DNA from: Brugia malayi
Taxonomy: Eukaryota; Nematoda; Chromadorea; Rhabditida; Onchocercidae
NCBI RefSeq assembly: GCF_000002995.4
Contig: NW_025062479.1
Coordinates: forward strand, 1,695,721-1,759,720
DNA: 64,000 bases
Direction: 5' to 3'
This document shows, piece after piece, positions 43,163 through 55,989 of this stretch (position 1 is the first letter of the stretch; each line of letters begins with the position of its first letter). The notes below the pieces were generated by a model. It saw nothing but the letters and a program-made list of their open reading frames with translations. It made no database searches and was not told the DNA's origin. A program made the position numbers and the translations under genes.

Positions 43163-43217
43163 ACATGCGCATGTTAAATGCATGCATGTGTGCATGTATG
43201 CATGTATGCATGTGTAC
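43163..43217. repeat. GCATGTAT-type octamer repeat
   Basis: Five to six GCATGY blocks with 6-8-base spacing (CATGCATGTGTGCATG, then two GTATGCAT units). The block is rich in CATG and GCATGC palindromes and flanked by GTACATGCGCATG. Confidence 0.85.
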
Positions 43218-45765
43218 GTATATTTGTTTGAATATTGTAAAAATGTTAAAAGATGATAGTTTCACCTAAATTTGAATATATTTACGATCAGAAATGTAAT
43301 GTTTGCTTATTTCTTGTTGGAAAGATAGGAATAGAAAGAGCATTATGTGATATAAAGGTAAAGAAGGTAAGGTTATCGAAATATTTTCCTTTTTTACATT
43401 CGAAAGGTTTATTTATTTCTCTATTAGCACTCAAAATATCTATTTTTTAAATGAAACTAATGTATTATTTCATTAGTGTTCTATTACAATTCTTTCCCAA
43501 TAATTTCGTATGATCGTAATTTTTCATACCATTTATCACCTTATCATCATTATTACTTATTTATTTATTATTACTATTATTATTATCATTATTGTTATAA
43601 TCATTTTTATTGTCGTCATTATTATAATATTATTATTAATTATTATTACCATCATCATCATCATTCGAATCATTCTTGCTAACTTCTTTCGTTAAGTATG
43701 AAATATTTGTTTCTTTCATTTTTCCTCACATCCCCCATATTCCATGTTTTATCTAACTTCATTTCATTACTGATTTTTCCTTCGATTTAAATTTTTTACG
43801 TTTCAATTTGATGAAAGAAATGATAGCTATCTTTTTAAATTGTTCATTCTTTCTTTTGCTTGGAATAAAATCTAAAAAAAAAAAAATCGAGAAACCAAAA
43901 AAAAATGGGAAAAATGGAATGGTGAAGTATCAAATACATACCTTAATTTTTTTCTTCAACAATTCAAATTTGTCCTTCAATTTTTTTTTTTTTTTTTACA
44001 CTCCCATCTTTAGATCATTAGTAAGAAGCGTCCAATTAATCCTCCGTTTGTTCTTTAGCAAATGTTCGTTTGCTGTTCTTTTTTTATTCTTCCTCTCCCT
44101 CCTTCCATAATATAACAATTAAATTCACTTATAATTTATTATTAAATTTGTAGTTTAATTATTAATTTATAATTTTATTATCAAATTTTAGTGAAGTGTT
44201 ATTATTGTTATTACTATTGTTCATCTTAATGTTTCTATTCATTGTTAACAAAACTTCAAAAAGAAGGAAAAAAATGGGATTTTTTTCAATAAAATGATAA
44301 AAATTTCTATTTAAATATGTATATCTTTTTGATTTGAATTTTTACTTAATTAATATGAAATTTGTTACTACATTAAATAAGGAAAGAAAAATGATTCATA
44401 TTGGATTTAGTAGTACTTCTCAAAGTTTATAATTATTTCTCAACATAATTATACAGTTCTTTCATCTTTTCCTCCTTTTTTTTTTTCTTTTGCACAGCTA
44501 AAGAAGCTAACTTTTTTTTCGGGTTTAAATTCTAAATTTTCGACTTAGTGCATAGGAATTCCGAGTTTTTCTTTTTTTTCCGTTTCTTTTTTTCCCTTCT
44601 TAGTTCATCACAATTTTACTAAATTATTCCTTTGCCTCAACAATTTATTCTAATATGAGAAATGAAAATTATTTTTAATCGTTGTATGATTTAATTGCAA
44701 TGGATAAATGTTAGCATTATTATTTTTTTTTTTTTTTGGAAACATATTTGAAATAATTGAAATTATCATAAGTTAAATCATCATACTATATCTTATATTA
44801 TCATTCGTTTCATGATACTTTGATAAATTAAAAAATATCATAATGCAGTAATCATACCATAACAATTTCTTTCTTATTCATCCTATTGATTTATCCGCAG
44901 GTAATCCTTATTTTTATTTAGATAATCTTAGATAATTTTTAGTAATTTTTTCAAAATGAACAATTCTTTCCAATTTTTCATAACAATTTTCATGCTCTCA
45001 TCATTTATTTTGTACTTTTACATGATTATAACGTATAAAAAAATTAGAGAAAAGTTGAGAACATGCACATCAACTATAAACAAAATGATAAAAGGAGAAG
45101 ATGACGAAGAAAAAAGAAGCAAAAGTTATTAATTAAAAGAAAAAATGAATGATAAACAAATTGAATACTCGCCATTTTATAATTTAAATTAATGTTTAAA
45201 TCTACCTTCAACTTTTTTTTCTCTCTTGCAATTTCTTTTATCTCATTTAATTCACCCACAGTGTTTTGTTATTTTGAGATTTTACCATTTTAAATTTAAT
45301 CTGAAAATTAGCATTTCATATTTGCTTTTGTCTTCATTTTTTTAATATTTTAATATATTGTTTCTTTGCTTTGTCAATAAAAATAAACGGTTCACCCTTG
45401 TAAGTTGTTGTTCGTTCTTTTATTTTATTTTTATTTATTTATTTTATTTTATTTTTTTTTTTCCACAAATACAATAATAAATGACTGATTGGTATAAATG
45501 AACACTTTGCTAAACTGATATTTCTGAAATCATTGTTGAAATTTTTGAAAATTTTTATATTCCTCCTTATTTTATTGATAATGGCTTCAAATTTTATTAA
45601 TTTGTTTATTAAAAATTAAAAACAATAAGTTTATCAGTTATGTTGAATGATGAAGTTATTGTCATCATGCTTATTCACTTTAGGTAACAAGCAAAAGCTT
45701 ATTGTCTAAGAGTGGAAAATGTCGAATAATTATGCCTGATATGCGTGAGCTAAATGTCAAAAGCT

Positions 45766-45813
45766 ATGATATGATATGATATATATGTTAAGATATGATA
45801 TGATATGATATAT
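45766..45813. repeat. ATGAT/GATAT microsatellite
   Basis: ATGATATGATATGATAT twice, interrupted by ATATGTTAAG. It adjoins the two palindromes at 45815-45877. Confidence 0.85.
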
Positions 45814-45814
45814 G

Positions 45815-45877
45815 AGGTACAACAGATTTTGATTTCTTATTCTTGTACCTATATTGAATATATACATATATATTCAA
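45815..45877. repeat. Two adjacent palindromes
   Basis: 45815-45822 (AGGTACAA) pairs perfectly with 45843-45850 over a 20-base loop. Directly after it, 45854-45877 is a 24-base palindrome with two 11-base perfect arms (TTGAATATATA) around CA. Confidence 0.85.
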
Positions 45878-46539
45878 AAGTAATTTGATAATAAGAAGAT
45901 ATAAGCTGATAATTGTAATTTGATAATAATAAGAAGAAAGAAGAGGCTTTTTATCACTGTATTTTCTTGTATTAATTGCAACACTATTAATTATTCATTC
46001 AAATTCATTTGATATATTTGAATGAAATAATTTTGCTTTTGAAAAAAAATTTAAACATATTATGAATTAGTCAGAATAAATGAAGCAATATATTATTTAC
46101 CTGTAATAAATGACTGTCATATTGATTAACTTAGTTTTTCCTTCAAATTTAATCTCTAACATTTGAAATTTATTCTTTTTGTCGTTTTCTTGTTCCTTTT
46201 TCTTTCCTTTGAATCTTGCTAAAACGTAATTTTTGTTTACATTGTAAATATGACAAAAATGCATTTTGTCTTTTTTTTTTCTGCATTAATATGTTTTGGT
46301 TTTCGTTTTTTTTTTTTTTTTTTTTTTTTTTCAATATCCATAATACATGTTTTTTAAAACATAAAATATGATCCACTTTATTATACCTAAATATTAATTG
46401 TAATATCATTTAATATTTAAAAAGAAAAAAGAAGGTTAAAAAAGAAAAGAAACAAACTTTATTCGAATATAAGGTAAAATTTGTTAATAGAATAAAGTAA
46501 TTTGTATTCTATTTAATAATAATTATGATGATCATAATA

Positions 46540-46910
46540 ATAACGAGTCAGGATGATGACGATGACAATATAATTAATTAATGACAATGATGATGATGGT
46601 AGTAAAAATAATGACTGTAATGATGATGATGATGATGATGGTAACAGTATTGATTGTTGATTGTAACAGTGTTAATAATAACGATGATGGTAATAATGAT
46701 AACAGTATTGATTGTAGTGCTGCTGGTGATGATGATGTTAATGACAATAACAGCACTAATAATAATAATAATGAAGATGGTAATGATAACAGTATTGATT
46801 GTAGTGCTGCTGGTGATAGTAATCGTATTAGCGCTAATGATGAATGTAATAACAGCACTGATTATAAATAATGATTATAAACAATAGTAACAATGATGAC
46901 GATGATAATG
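46540..46910. repeat. GAT/AAT trinucleotide tract with an internal duplicated block
   Basis: Degenerate GAT repeats, open in three frames. Within it the block AACAGTATTGATTGTAGTGC plus TGCTGGTGAT occurs at about 46699 and 46788, nearly identical, so part of the tract grew by an 89-base duplication. Confidence 0.85.
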
Positions 46911-47279
46911 CTAACCTTATTGTTGCTGTAGCAACGATGTTTTGAGTGTAGACGCGACACTATCAATCTCTATGTATATCATCAAACCATTGCATTGATT
47001 AACGTCTTATTATTCATCACTTCAAGCAACCCTTTTTCCCATCTCTTGAATCCCTTTCATTTCCTATTCAAGGTCATCTAGCTATTATTACCTCAAATTA
47101 TTTATCCCTCTAACCTGTACCTCCTCTACCTTTTATGTCCTATCTCTCCCTATATCCCTCTATATCTGTAATATATTCCTGAACTGTTCATTTCACTTCT
47201 ACTTCTCTCCTACTACTGTCTAATAACTATTACCTACTATCGCTATTCACTCCTCTCTACTACTACTAACTAGTATTGC

Positions 47280-47500
47280 CATTACTAATTACAACTACCA
47301 TCATTTCAAATTATTTTACTGTTTCTATCATTTTTACTACTATTACTAGATAACTAGTTACTACTACTACTACTACTATTACTGTTACTATTACTACTAA
47401 TACTACTTCCACTATTTACTACTAATATTACTACTGCTACTACTACTACTATTACCTAAATTTCAGCAACAATAACAGTAATAGTAGTAACAGTAACAGC
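47280..47500. repeat. CTA/TAC trinucleotide tract ending in an inverted copy
   Basis: ACT/TAC repeats switch to AGT/TAG repeats near 47466. 47371-47387 and 47473-47489 are perfect 17-base inverted copies (TACTACTATTACTGTTA) with an 85-base loop. Confidence 0.85.
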
Positions 47501-48004
47501 GATAATATGTTATTGTTATTTGTTGTATAACAATATATGTTTGCATCTAATTTTGATCATTATTGAATATTATTTATTACTAACAATAGTCACTTTTTCA
47601 TTTCTTTTAATTTTTCTTTTCGTTTGTTATTTGTTTACAAATTTTGCATAATGAATTTTTATGAAAAAAAATTTTTTAAATATAATACATGATAATTGTT
47701 TAATACATTATTGATGACTAACGAATAGTATAAATTGTGCGGTTTATTTGTAGGTACAATTTTCTTTCTTTGTTTTTTTTTTTTTTTTTTTTTTGTTTCT
47801 TTTTTAACTCAACAAATCATTTATTTCATTGGTATTTTTTTTTTGCACATGTACTGTTTGTTTGTTTCATTTGTTCATTTGTTTACTAATTTATTTATTT
47901 CTATTTACATTTTCACTAAATGTCTTTAGTTTATTAATGTTAAATAATGAAGAAAATTCCCAATATCTTAGAAAGAAAAAACGCATTCTTAAGCTTACTT
48001 AAAA

Positions 48005-48096
48005 CTTAAGATAAGCCGTAATGCTAACAAATTCACGTAAAACGTATCGGTAAGCCTAAACCTTAAGTTAAGCCGTAATACTAACAGATTCACATA
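48005..48096. repeat. Direct repeat of 35 bp, 57-bp spacing
   Basis: 48005-48039 and 48062-48096 match at 31 of 35 positions (core TAAGCCGTAATRCTAACARA). Each is preceded by CTTAAG, and another CTTAAG with a CTTACTTAA block lies just before the first. The flanking DNA is unrelated. Confidence 0.85.
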
Positions 48097-49079
48097 TTTG
48101 CATGCATAATAAACTGTTAACTATTTGAAAGTATAATTCAGTTTATTAAGTATAATTTTACATTTGGATATTATTTAATGATATCCTCTTCTTATTTAAT
48201 ATTCTGATTTAAAATATATAACCCTGTTTTAAACATTTTTTTCCCCTATCTTTCCCAATTATCTTGAATAACTTGAAATCTAAAATTTTATTATTTCTCA
48301 TATATTTACTAACTGTTCATCTATTACTCTACTTAATTGATATCATTACATTGTGCCATGAATTATGACAAATTTTGAATTCTCATTAAAATACGATGAA
48401 TAACATAAACGCTAGCAAATGATAGATAGCACATTATGATTACGAATTAATTAGATGTTTAAGAATATGAAATAATTAATTTTACTAAATGATGAATATG
48501 AATTATTCATAATGTAATTTTTCCCTCTTTTAAGTATATATTTAAATTGAACTTTTTTCAACTTGAACAGTAATATAAACTTTTTCATTCTTTAACAAAT
48601 GAATGTTAAATTCACTCGAAAGTCATGAATTTTTTTTTTTTTTTTTATTGTGGTAAATAGTTTTGAGATTAATCCAAATGTGAGGTTTTTTTTTTTTTTT
48701 TAAATTAGTCACAATCGATGTTTCGAGATCTTGCTACTTTTTAAATTTGATTTATTTTCAAATATGAAATTTTGAAGAAAACAAAAATGTTTTCATTTTA
48801 AGCAATATTTTGTCCCCAAAAGTTTGTTCTAGTAAGGTAAAGTGCATTGCAATGACTAATGTTTGAAGAAATGAAAAAATTATGCTTCGATTGATTTATA
48901 AAAGTTAAAATTAAGCATTAATAATTTTTCTCTTCCATTAAGTTTTTCTTTAAAACTATAAAAATAGTAGTAGTGTAAATTTTTTTGTTTGGAATAATAC
49001 TTATCGTTTGATAATGAAACATTTTTCGCTATTAGATATTCATCAATCAATATTATCTCACTTTTTTTTTTTTAAAGAT

Positions 49080-49763
49080 ATGTCAGATACGACGTCATTT
49101 TACGATATTGGCGGATATCGTGAAAATGTTCGACGTTATAAGGATGGTATTGAACAACTTATTGATATTCAAACAATGATTAAGGTTCTCTTTTTTTTTC
49201 TCTCCCTCTCTCTCTCTCGTTTTTTTTATTTCTTTTCTTGTACTTTTATGTTATCAGACTTCACATTTCTAGTTTTTTTGAATATTTTCATTCTTATCTT
49301 AGTTATTAAAATTCACTTTTTCTTTTTTATTCTCTCTTTATTCAATTGTATTATAGGTTTTTTTTTTGTTTAGAAATTTTTATTTACATTCATTTTTTTC
49401 TTCACATTTTCTTATAATAATTTCTGCAGCTAATACAAATTTCAAATTTGCAGCAAAGGTAAGTTTTTATAGGTTAATTATTTTATTTTTTCTTTTTTTT
49501 TTCCCCTGAAACATTTTTTACTTTTTTATTTTTACCATATTTGCACAATTCTTCGTGTATCTCTTATTAGAAGTTCTAATGTACATATGATATTATCATT
49601 TCCTTGCATTCGTAATCCAGTAAATATTCAATTATAATCTCTTAGAGTCTTATAGATATTTTGAAGTGAACTATTAAAATATATTTAATTGTTTAATTGT
49701 GTAAAATATATTTTAATCAATCATCAAAGATTAAAATATGGATGAAATTAAGTAAGATCTGTC

Positions 49764-49813
<50 letters not shown>

Positions 49814-52800
49814 GGAATAAATACTCTTTTCAATAATAATATTGCTGTATTTTTTTGTTTGTTTGTTTGTTTGACAGATTTCTATTAATTTTAATCATTT
49901 CAAGGTATACGATTTTTATTTTAGGAAAGAATGGATATTGAAACAAATTACAGTAAATGCTTACAAATTTACTACGATAAATGGTCTGATCATGTTGGTG
50001 GTTTAGCAAAATCAGCGATACAAGCAGTTTGGAATGATGTCCTGGAGGAAAGCATGGAATTACAACGATTGCATGCAAATGTTCGAGATCGGATATGTGA
50101 TGAAGTTAGTTGTTGTTATACTTCATCGAGAAATGAATATTTTTATAAAGTAGTTTTACGTTACGTTCATTTTTCGTTTCAGATACGAATGATTCAGTTA
50201 GATATGAAATTTGTTAAATTAAAATTAGATACATGTTTTTGTATGCAGTTGCATTTTCTTTTTTCAAATATTAAAAAAGATTTTTACAATTTCATGAATT
50301 TCTTTTCTTGTTGGTAGTTATAAAACTTTACTACATTCATTTTAAACATTATTTGTTTATTTATTTATGTATTTTTTGTTACTGTTATTTGTTGAAATCT
50401 ATTACCGCAGAAGCAACGATATTTTTTAATAGCAAATAATTAAATTTTACCGTTGTATGAACTATCATTATGGTTTTTTGCTATACGATTACGTCCATCA
50501 TGGAATTGTTGTTATCGTATAAAATTGTTGTCATTGTAAACATTGAATTGAACAACAGTCCAGGTAAATTTGAATATCACAAAAAGTAACTTTTCCTTTT
50601 AGATTCTGAAGACAGTTACACTTTATCTGAAAGAAAATCATCATCCATCGGCATTTCGGGCATCGAAAGAAACACGTGAAGTTGAAGATGATTTTGAGAG
50701 AGCACAGCGATCTTGGCGACGACAGTTCGAAAAAGTTGAAAAAGCCAAGAAGGCGTATCATACAGCTGCACGAGCAGAACGTTCAGCCCAAATACAGGTA
50801 AAAATTGAATTCTCTCGTTCATTTAAAATTACATAAGAAGATCAAATATAGCTTTAGATGGAGAACGCTTACATTTATGTTTTGTTTTTTTTTTTTTTTT
50901 TAATTTCAAAGTTTCGATTTCAAATATTTTTGAGATTTGTTTTTTCAAATAGTTTATTTATAAAATAAATTCAGATGAAGAATGCATGTGGCGATGCAGC
51001 ACTCTCACCGGATATGCAATCAAGATATCATGATCGTTATCAGAAATGTCAAGATGAGCTAGCGAAATCTGAAAAAGTTTACCGTTCTACACTGGATGAT
51101 TTGTACCTCTTGAAGAAGAACTATGTGTCACACATGAATGATGTAAGTTATATACATATATACACTATAAAAATCTTTACACAAATGTTAATTATAATTG
51201 TGTTTTCATTTTCAAATTGGCTTATAGTTTTTACAAAACTTTTTCAAGGCAAAACAAAGTGGAATCTTATCGAAATATCAATAAATTTTTTTTTTAGGTT
51301 TTTGAAGCTTGTCAAATGAAGGAACTGAAACGTTTAAAATTTACTTTCGAGATGCTTTCCAATCTACAAAAAGTGTGCTGTGATTTAGCATCTGCCACGA
51401 AGTAATAATAACATTTATTTAGATCTAGCTCATTGCGAAGTCGAAATATTAAATAATTATTTGAGTACCAATTCATGATATTATATTCGTGTTGTTTCAT
51501 GGATTTTTTTTTTTTTGTTTCATTGAGCAGTTCTTTATTTATTTATTTTAAGGTCTGTGATTAATTATCAAATTTACGGTATTGTGTGAGTGTAGTATTT
51601 TGTAGCATTACTATGTTATTATTATTTATTACTTTATGATGAGATGTGATAAATACGGAAATATTATTATATACTTGCAGGCTAAATCACTTACATCGTA
51701 ATTTGGAGAAGAAGCTTGGCACAGATAATACCCGTTTCAGTGAAGACTTGGAAAATTGGTCGAAAAAGTATGGTCCTGAATGTGAGACTAAATGGCCAGT
51801 TTTTGAAGTAAGTTTATAATAGAACCGGTGGCTATGCATAAAATATATTTCTTGGCAATCACCCATTTCATTTCTAATCATATCTTGAATATGTTATAAT
51901 TAATAAATGACTGATTCTAGCCGTTTATACCGTCATTGAGCTCAATTACATCCCGGAAAAAGAAAAAGGATGGCGAAGTTGTTCTTATGAAACAAACATT
52001 CAAAGATGATGATGGTTATGGCAATTCAATTTATTCAACTCCGAATTCAGTCTCCCAAAATAATCAATTAATGGCGCCAAGTTATATACCTCCTAAAGCA
52101 TCGGTAAATGTTATTACAATAATTATATATTTCATTCCTGAAAGCTAATGATGAATTATCATGATATAAAGAAGATTTATTGCTTGCACAATAGTAGCAG
52201 AAAATAAGAAAAAAAAATGACGTTTTTCAATATTTTTATTAAGGCTTCAGTAGGTGTTTTTTGAAGATTATTTTTGAAAATTTAAAATCCTGAAATTCAA
52301 GATTCCTGACGTTGGAGAAGCCTCTGTGGATCATGCTAATGGAATATTGTCGAAAAATAAAACTGAATCAACTATTACACCAAACTGCAAGGAACCGTCT
52401 TCATCAGTCTTGATACAATCACATAGTAATCAGTCCTCATTGATTGTTATTGATATGGATAATGCGGGCAGTAATCCTGGTGAATCCTTACCTGCCGAAG
52501 ATGTTAAACCTTATACAGCAAAAGTACTTCATGATTATGTTGCTCAGGATGATGATGAATTATCTCTTAAGAAAGGTATTTCAAATTTTTACATCAATTA
52601 ACAGTGAATTAATAGGAACAAAATAATTTTCTTATTTTCGCATGCATTCTGATTCATTTTTTTTTTTCCTTTTTTTTGTTATTTATTCCTTTTTATCTTT
52701 TATTGGTTTTTTGGTTTTTAGTTGGATTGGCTTTTTAGTTAGACTTTCGAACGTTAGTGTTAAATTATCATCTCTAATTTTTATGTTATTTTTTTCATCC

Positions 52801-52974
52801 ATTTCCCTCTCTCGCTCTCTCTTTCCGTTTCCCTTTCTCTCCTTTATTCTTCCTGCTCGCCTCGTTCCTTTTTTCTTTTTTCTTTTCTCTTTTTTTTGAT
52901 AAGCAGCAAAATATCTTTAATATCATTTATCGAAATAGTACATTCATTAGCATGTTATACGTTATAATACCAAT

Positions 52975-53007
<33 letters not shown>

Positions 53008-53182
53008 TTAATCTTATTAATTGTTTATTTAAAAAAAAATTTACAGGATATTTAAGCTTTAATTGATAATTTTAGGTGAAAAAATTACAGTGCTTAGTGG
53101 TCCGGATCATTTGAACTGGAGTTTGGGAATGAAGGATGAACGAACCGGTTTCTTTCCAGCTTCATTTGTGCAAAAACTATAA
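49080..53182 (+). CDS. sdpn-1: PACSIN/syndapin, F-BAR and SH3 protein
   Basis: Membrane-bending adaptor of endocytosis and recycling. Exons: 49080-49184, 49925-50104, 50603-50797, 50975-51142, 51298-51401, 51681-51807, 51921-52103, 52302-52575, 53076-53182. These give 481 codons including the stop, close to human PACSIN2 (486 residues). Residues 1-293 form the F-BAR: SFYDIGGYRENVRRYKDG at the start, KETREVEDDFERAQRSW, VEKAKKAYHTAARAE, and YGPECETKWPVFE at the end; each has a direct counterpart in human PACSIN. Residues 294 to about 423 are a hydrophilic linker, and about 424-480 the SH3. ATG 49080 follows a T-rich tract and AAAG, so the mRNA is probably trans-spliced or has a 5' UTR intron ending there. 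PACSIN is favoured over other F-BAR families by equal spacing in helices 1-2 and the C-terminal SH3. Confidence 0.93.
49764..49812. repeat. (TTA)n microsatellite, about 16 perfect copies
   Basis: Uninterrupted TTA units in the first intron of PACSIN, about 110 bases before exon 2. Its length probably varies between individuals. Confidence 0.95.
52509..53182 (+). CDS. sdpn-1: PACSIN SH3 domain, split over exons 8 and 9
   Basis: Residues about 424-480. The ALYDY motif appears as KVLHDY, followed by acidic DDDELSLKKGE, then LNWSLG (the usual tryptophan pair reduced to one Trp), then GFFPASFVQKL at the very C-terminus. In the family this domain binds the proline-rich tails of dynamin, synaptojanin and N-WASP. 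The exon border falls after the KKG/E turn in phase 1. The 500-bp intron between (52576-53075) holds only pyrimidine-rich filler. Confidence 0.9.
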
Positions 53183-53795
53183 CATTGTACAGGGGAAAAC
53201 GTTTTTATCTTTCATTGCTATTTTGAGATAATTAATGGATAATAGTGGTTGTGATTTTGAAACTTTATTATAATTTTTAAATTCTGATTCCTTTTTTTTT
53301 TTTTTTTCTTCATAACATGTTATAATATTGACACTTATGTGTAAGAAAGAAAGAAATAATAGCATTGATATATATAATATATATATATATTTTTTTTTTT
53401 AATTTGTTTCGAATATCTATTTAATACTAGATAAGTATTTATTTTCGTAACTGTTAACTTATGTTTCATGTTTTGTTCTATTCCGATTATTCATTTTATT
53501 TTCATTTCTTTTTTTTTTCTTTTTCTTTTATATACCTGAAAGTGTTCTCGTTAATTTCTATTATCAACATTCCATTATTGTTCTATTTTATCAATTATTA
53601 ATTATTAAGGCAATGAAATTTCGAAATTCACTTTCAAGATAAATCACCATTTGGTCCTGAAGTATCTTTCTGGAAATGCACAGCTAGTGTGATTCTTGTG
53701 ATCAGATATCGTATTTACGATGATTCTAATTCGCTCAAAATGATATTTGTAATGAAATTTATCAGGCTTAAAATTTCGATCACATAATTCAATGC

Positions 53796-53801
53796 AATAA
53801 A
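53796..53801 (+). promoter_or_regulatory. First canonical AATAAA after PACSIN
   Basis: First AATAAA on the coding strand after the PACSIN stop, about 610 bases downstream. The true 3' end may use a variant hexamer nearer the stop, so this marks only a possible end of the 3' UTR. Confidence 0.25.
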
Positions 53802-55989
53802 ATTTTTTCATGCTAGCTATTGTAGTTCTGTCGTCTATGCAGCATCATCATAAATTTCGCATCATTTAATTCAACATTTCCTGAAATTGGTTTCTCCATC
53901 TAAGCTACTAATTCACTTTTTATTCACGAAATGACACACATGGCATGGCTTATATAAACTTAAATCTTAACCTTATCAAATTGAGGTAGAGTTAGTTTTT
54001 TTATAATCTACTGTAGTTTAGGTGATAATTTATTAATTAGCAACAACAAAAAATCATTATTATATCCGGCGTAAATAATGATAATCATCATATAAGTGAA
54101 AAACCATGATTTCATCCTATATTATACTTTCCTCTAGTCATCGTAATTATTTTTTGTTCATAAGTTAAGTAGTTTTTGTATGAAATTAGCTACAATAACA
54201 ATTAAATGTTAGTTTTCTTATTATTTGTTTCTAAATAGACTAATGCTCCAATTGATTTGCCTTATATTTCAACAGTATTTCCATCTTTTTTTTTTTTTTT
54301 TTTATTTTTAGAAAAAAGTACATTTCTTTTTTCTTTTTATAACATTAATTTTAATTGGTTGTTGTATTTAAATTTTACTTGTATTATAGTTTTCATATAC
54401 CTAAGGGAATATTGTATAACCAATAAAATTCCTAATTGCTGAATCGATTTTTCGTGAAGTATACAAAATTGTTAAATAATTGAAAGTAATGATGTATGTA
54501 TGATTCATCGGTAATGCTGCATCTCATATCCACAACAAATCTCATTTCTGATGATATAGAAGAAGAAGAAAAAGAAAAAGATATCAATTATTTTTAATGA
54601 ATTTGTTAATGGAAAATTACTGATGCATTTTTCCTTCACTTCCCCTTCTCCCAAATAAAGTAAAATTTTAGCTTTCAATAAATATTTTTAGGGAAGAAGT
54701 CTAAATTGTGTTGTTCCTTGCTGATTATTTTTTAATGATGCTTATTGCTTATTCAAGTATATGAAAGTTTAACTAATTTTTTTTTTCTCAATTATTCAGG
54801 AAATTTTTTTCCGTTATTTGAATAGAAGAAATCTATGGATTCTTATTATTGTTCTTTGTTGATTATTTTAGATGACAAAATTTCCTAAATATTTGGACAT
54901 TTTTCATATTACTAATTGATAATTTAAACGATAATTTGGTCCTTTAAAAAAAAAAAAATTGTAAATATTGATTGACCGAAAATAAGCATTATAAGTTATA
55001 AATTAAACTATGATGTTATAAGTTAAAACGAATGCTATAATTGATTAAATCAAATGAAATAAAATACATGGAATTTTTAAATTAACATATTAATAAGTGT
55101 GAAATATCATTTATTTTTATTATTTTAATATTATTTAAATTTCACAACAAAATTTATCAATCATCGCTATTGATTGATTATGTGAATGAATGATAGTGTA
55201 AAAGTAATGTATAATTAATGCGAATAGTGCTAACAATTATAAGCATATATGCTTATATTAATGCTAATAATACATTTGCTAACTTCGTTGCATTCTCATT
55301 TTCTTCTTCCTTTCATTAATTATTTATCCTTTTCTCTTTGTATTTCTCATAAAATTTCAATTTTCTTTCCATTTACATTTATAATTTATTTGATAACCAT
55401 TTATCATTAAAAAAAAAAAAAAAAGATTTCATAAAAAATATATATTTTAATCAGTATCAAAGTTTTTTTTTTCTTTAATTTAAAATTTTTTTGGTAAAAC
55501 TTTTAATATAACTGAGAAAGAGAAATAAGCGTGAATGAAAATTTTCTTTTTTAGCCTTTAAAAATATATAATAATGTATCAATGCAATATTTAATTTTTT
55601 CATTTTTTTTTTTGATAACATATGTGATAAATGATAGTGACAGTGATAATAAATAGCGATTAAATAATGATTAATAAATGTAACAGAGAATAGTAAAAAG
55701 TTAGAATGAATTGGTTTGATTTTGCCATGAAGAGGTGATGTATTTCAAGGCTAGAAAGAGGTATGTTGTTTTTAGTTGTTGTTTATTTCATTTGGATAGC
55801 AAAAGAACAGAAATGAAATGTTAGCTAAATGGGTGGCACCTGTTTTCGAAATTGTCTCTTTTTTTTTCTGTTTTCTTTTTCATTGATGAAAAAAAAGAAA
55901 AAAAAAAAAAATAACATACACACATATTTCTTCAATGATTTCCTCATCCTTTCTTTTTCATTCTTTTCAGATTTCATTGCTTCGTTTCA

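Larger units (their letters stand above)
37326..49079. other. Intergenic region between PI4K2 and PACSIN
   Basis: No gene supported over 11.7 kb. It holds the 31-bp array, GA/CT and GCATGT tracts, palindromes, trinucleotide tracts and the 57-bp direct repeat. The only exon-like stretch is 45684-45779 (findings). The PACSIN promoter is presumably in the last kilobase, but no clear core element is visible. Confidence 0.65.

Noticed and set aside
43253..43450. Plus-strand 65-codon frame with possible donors (GGTAAAG, GGTAAGG)
   Set aside because: No acceptor or neighbouring exon, and no recognisable motif.
46574..46887. Three overlapping frames of 77-96 codons
   Set aside because: Same cause: a GAT/AAT tract. 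No splice sites or start context of note.
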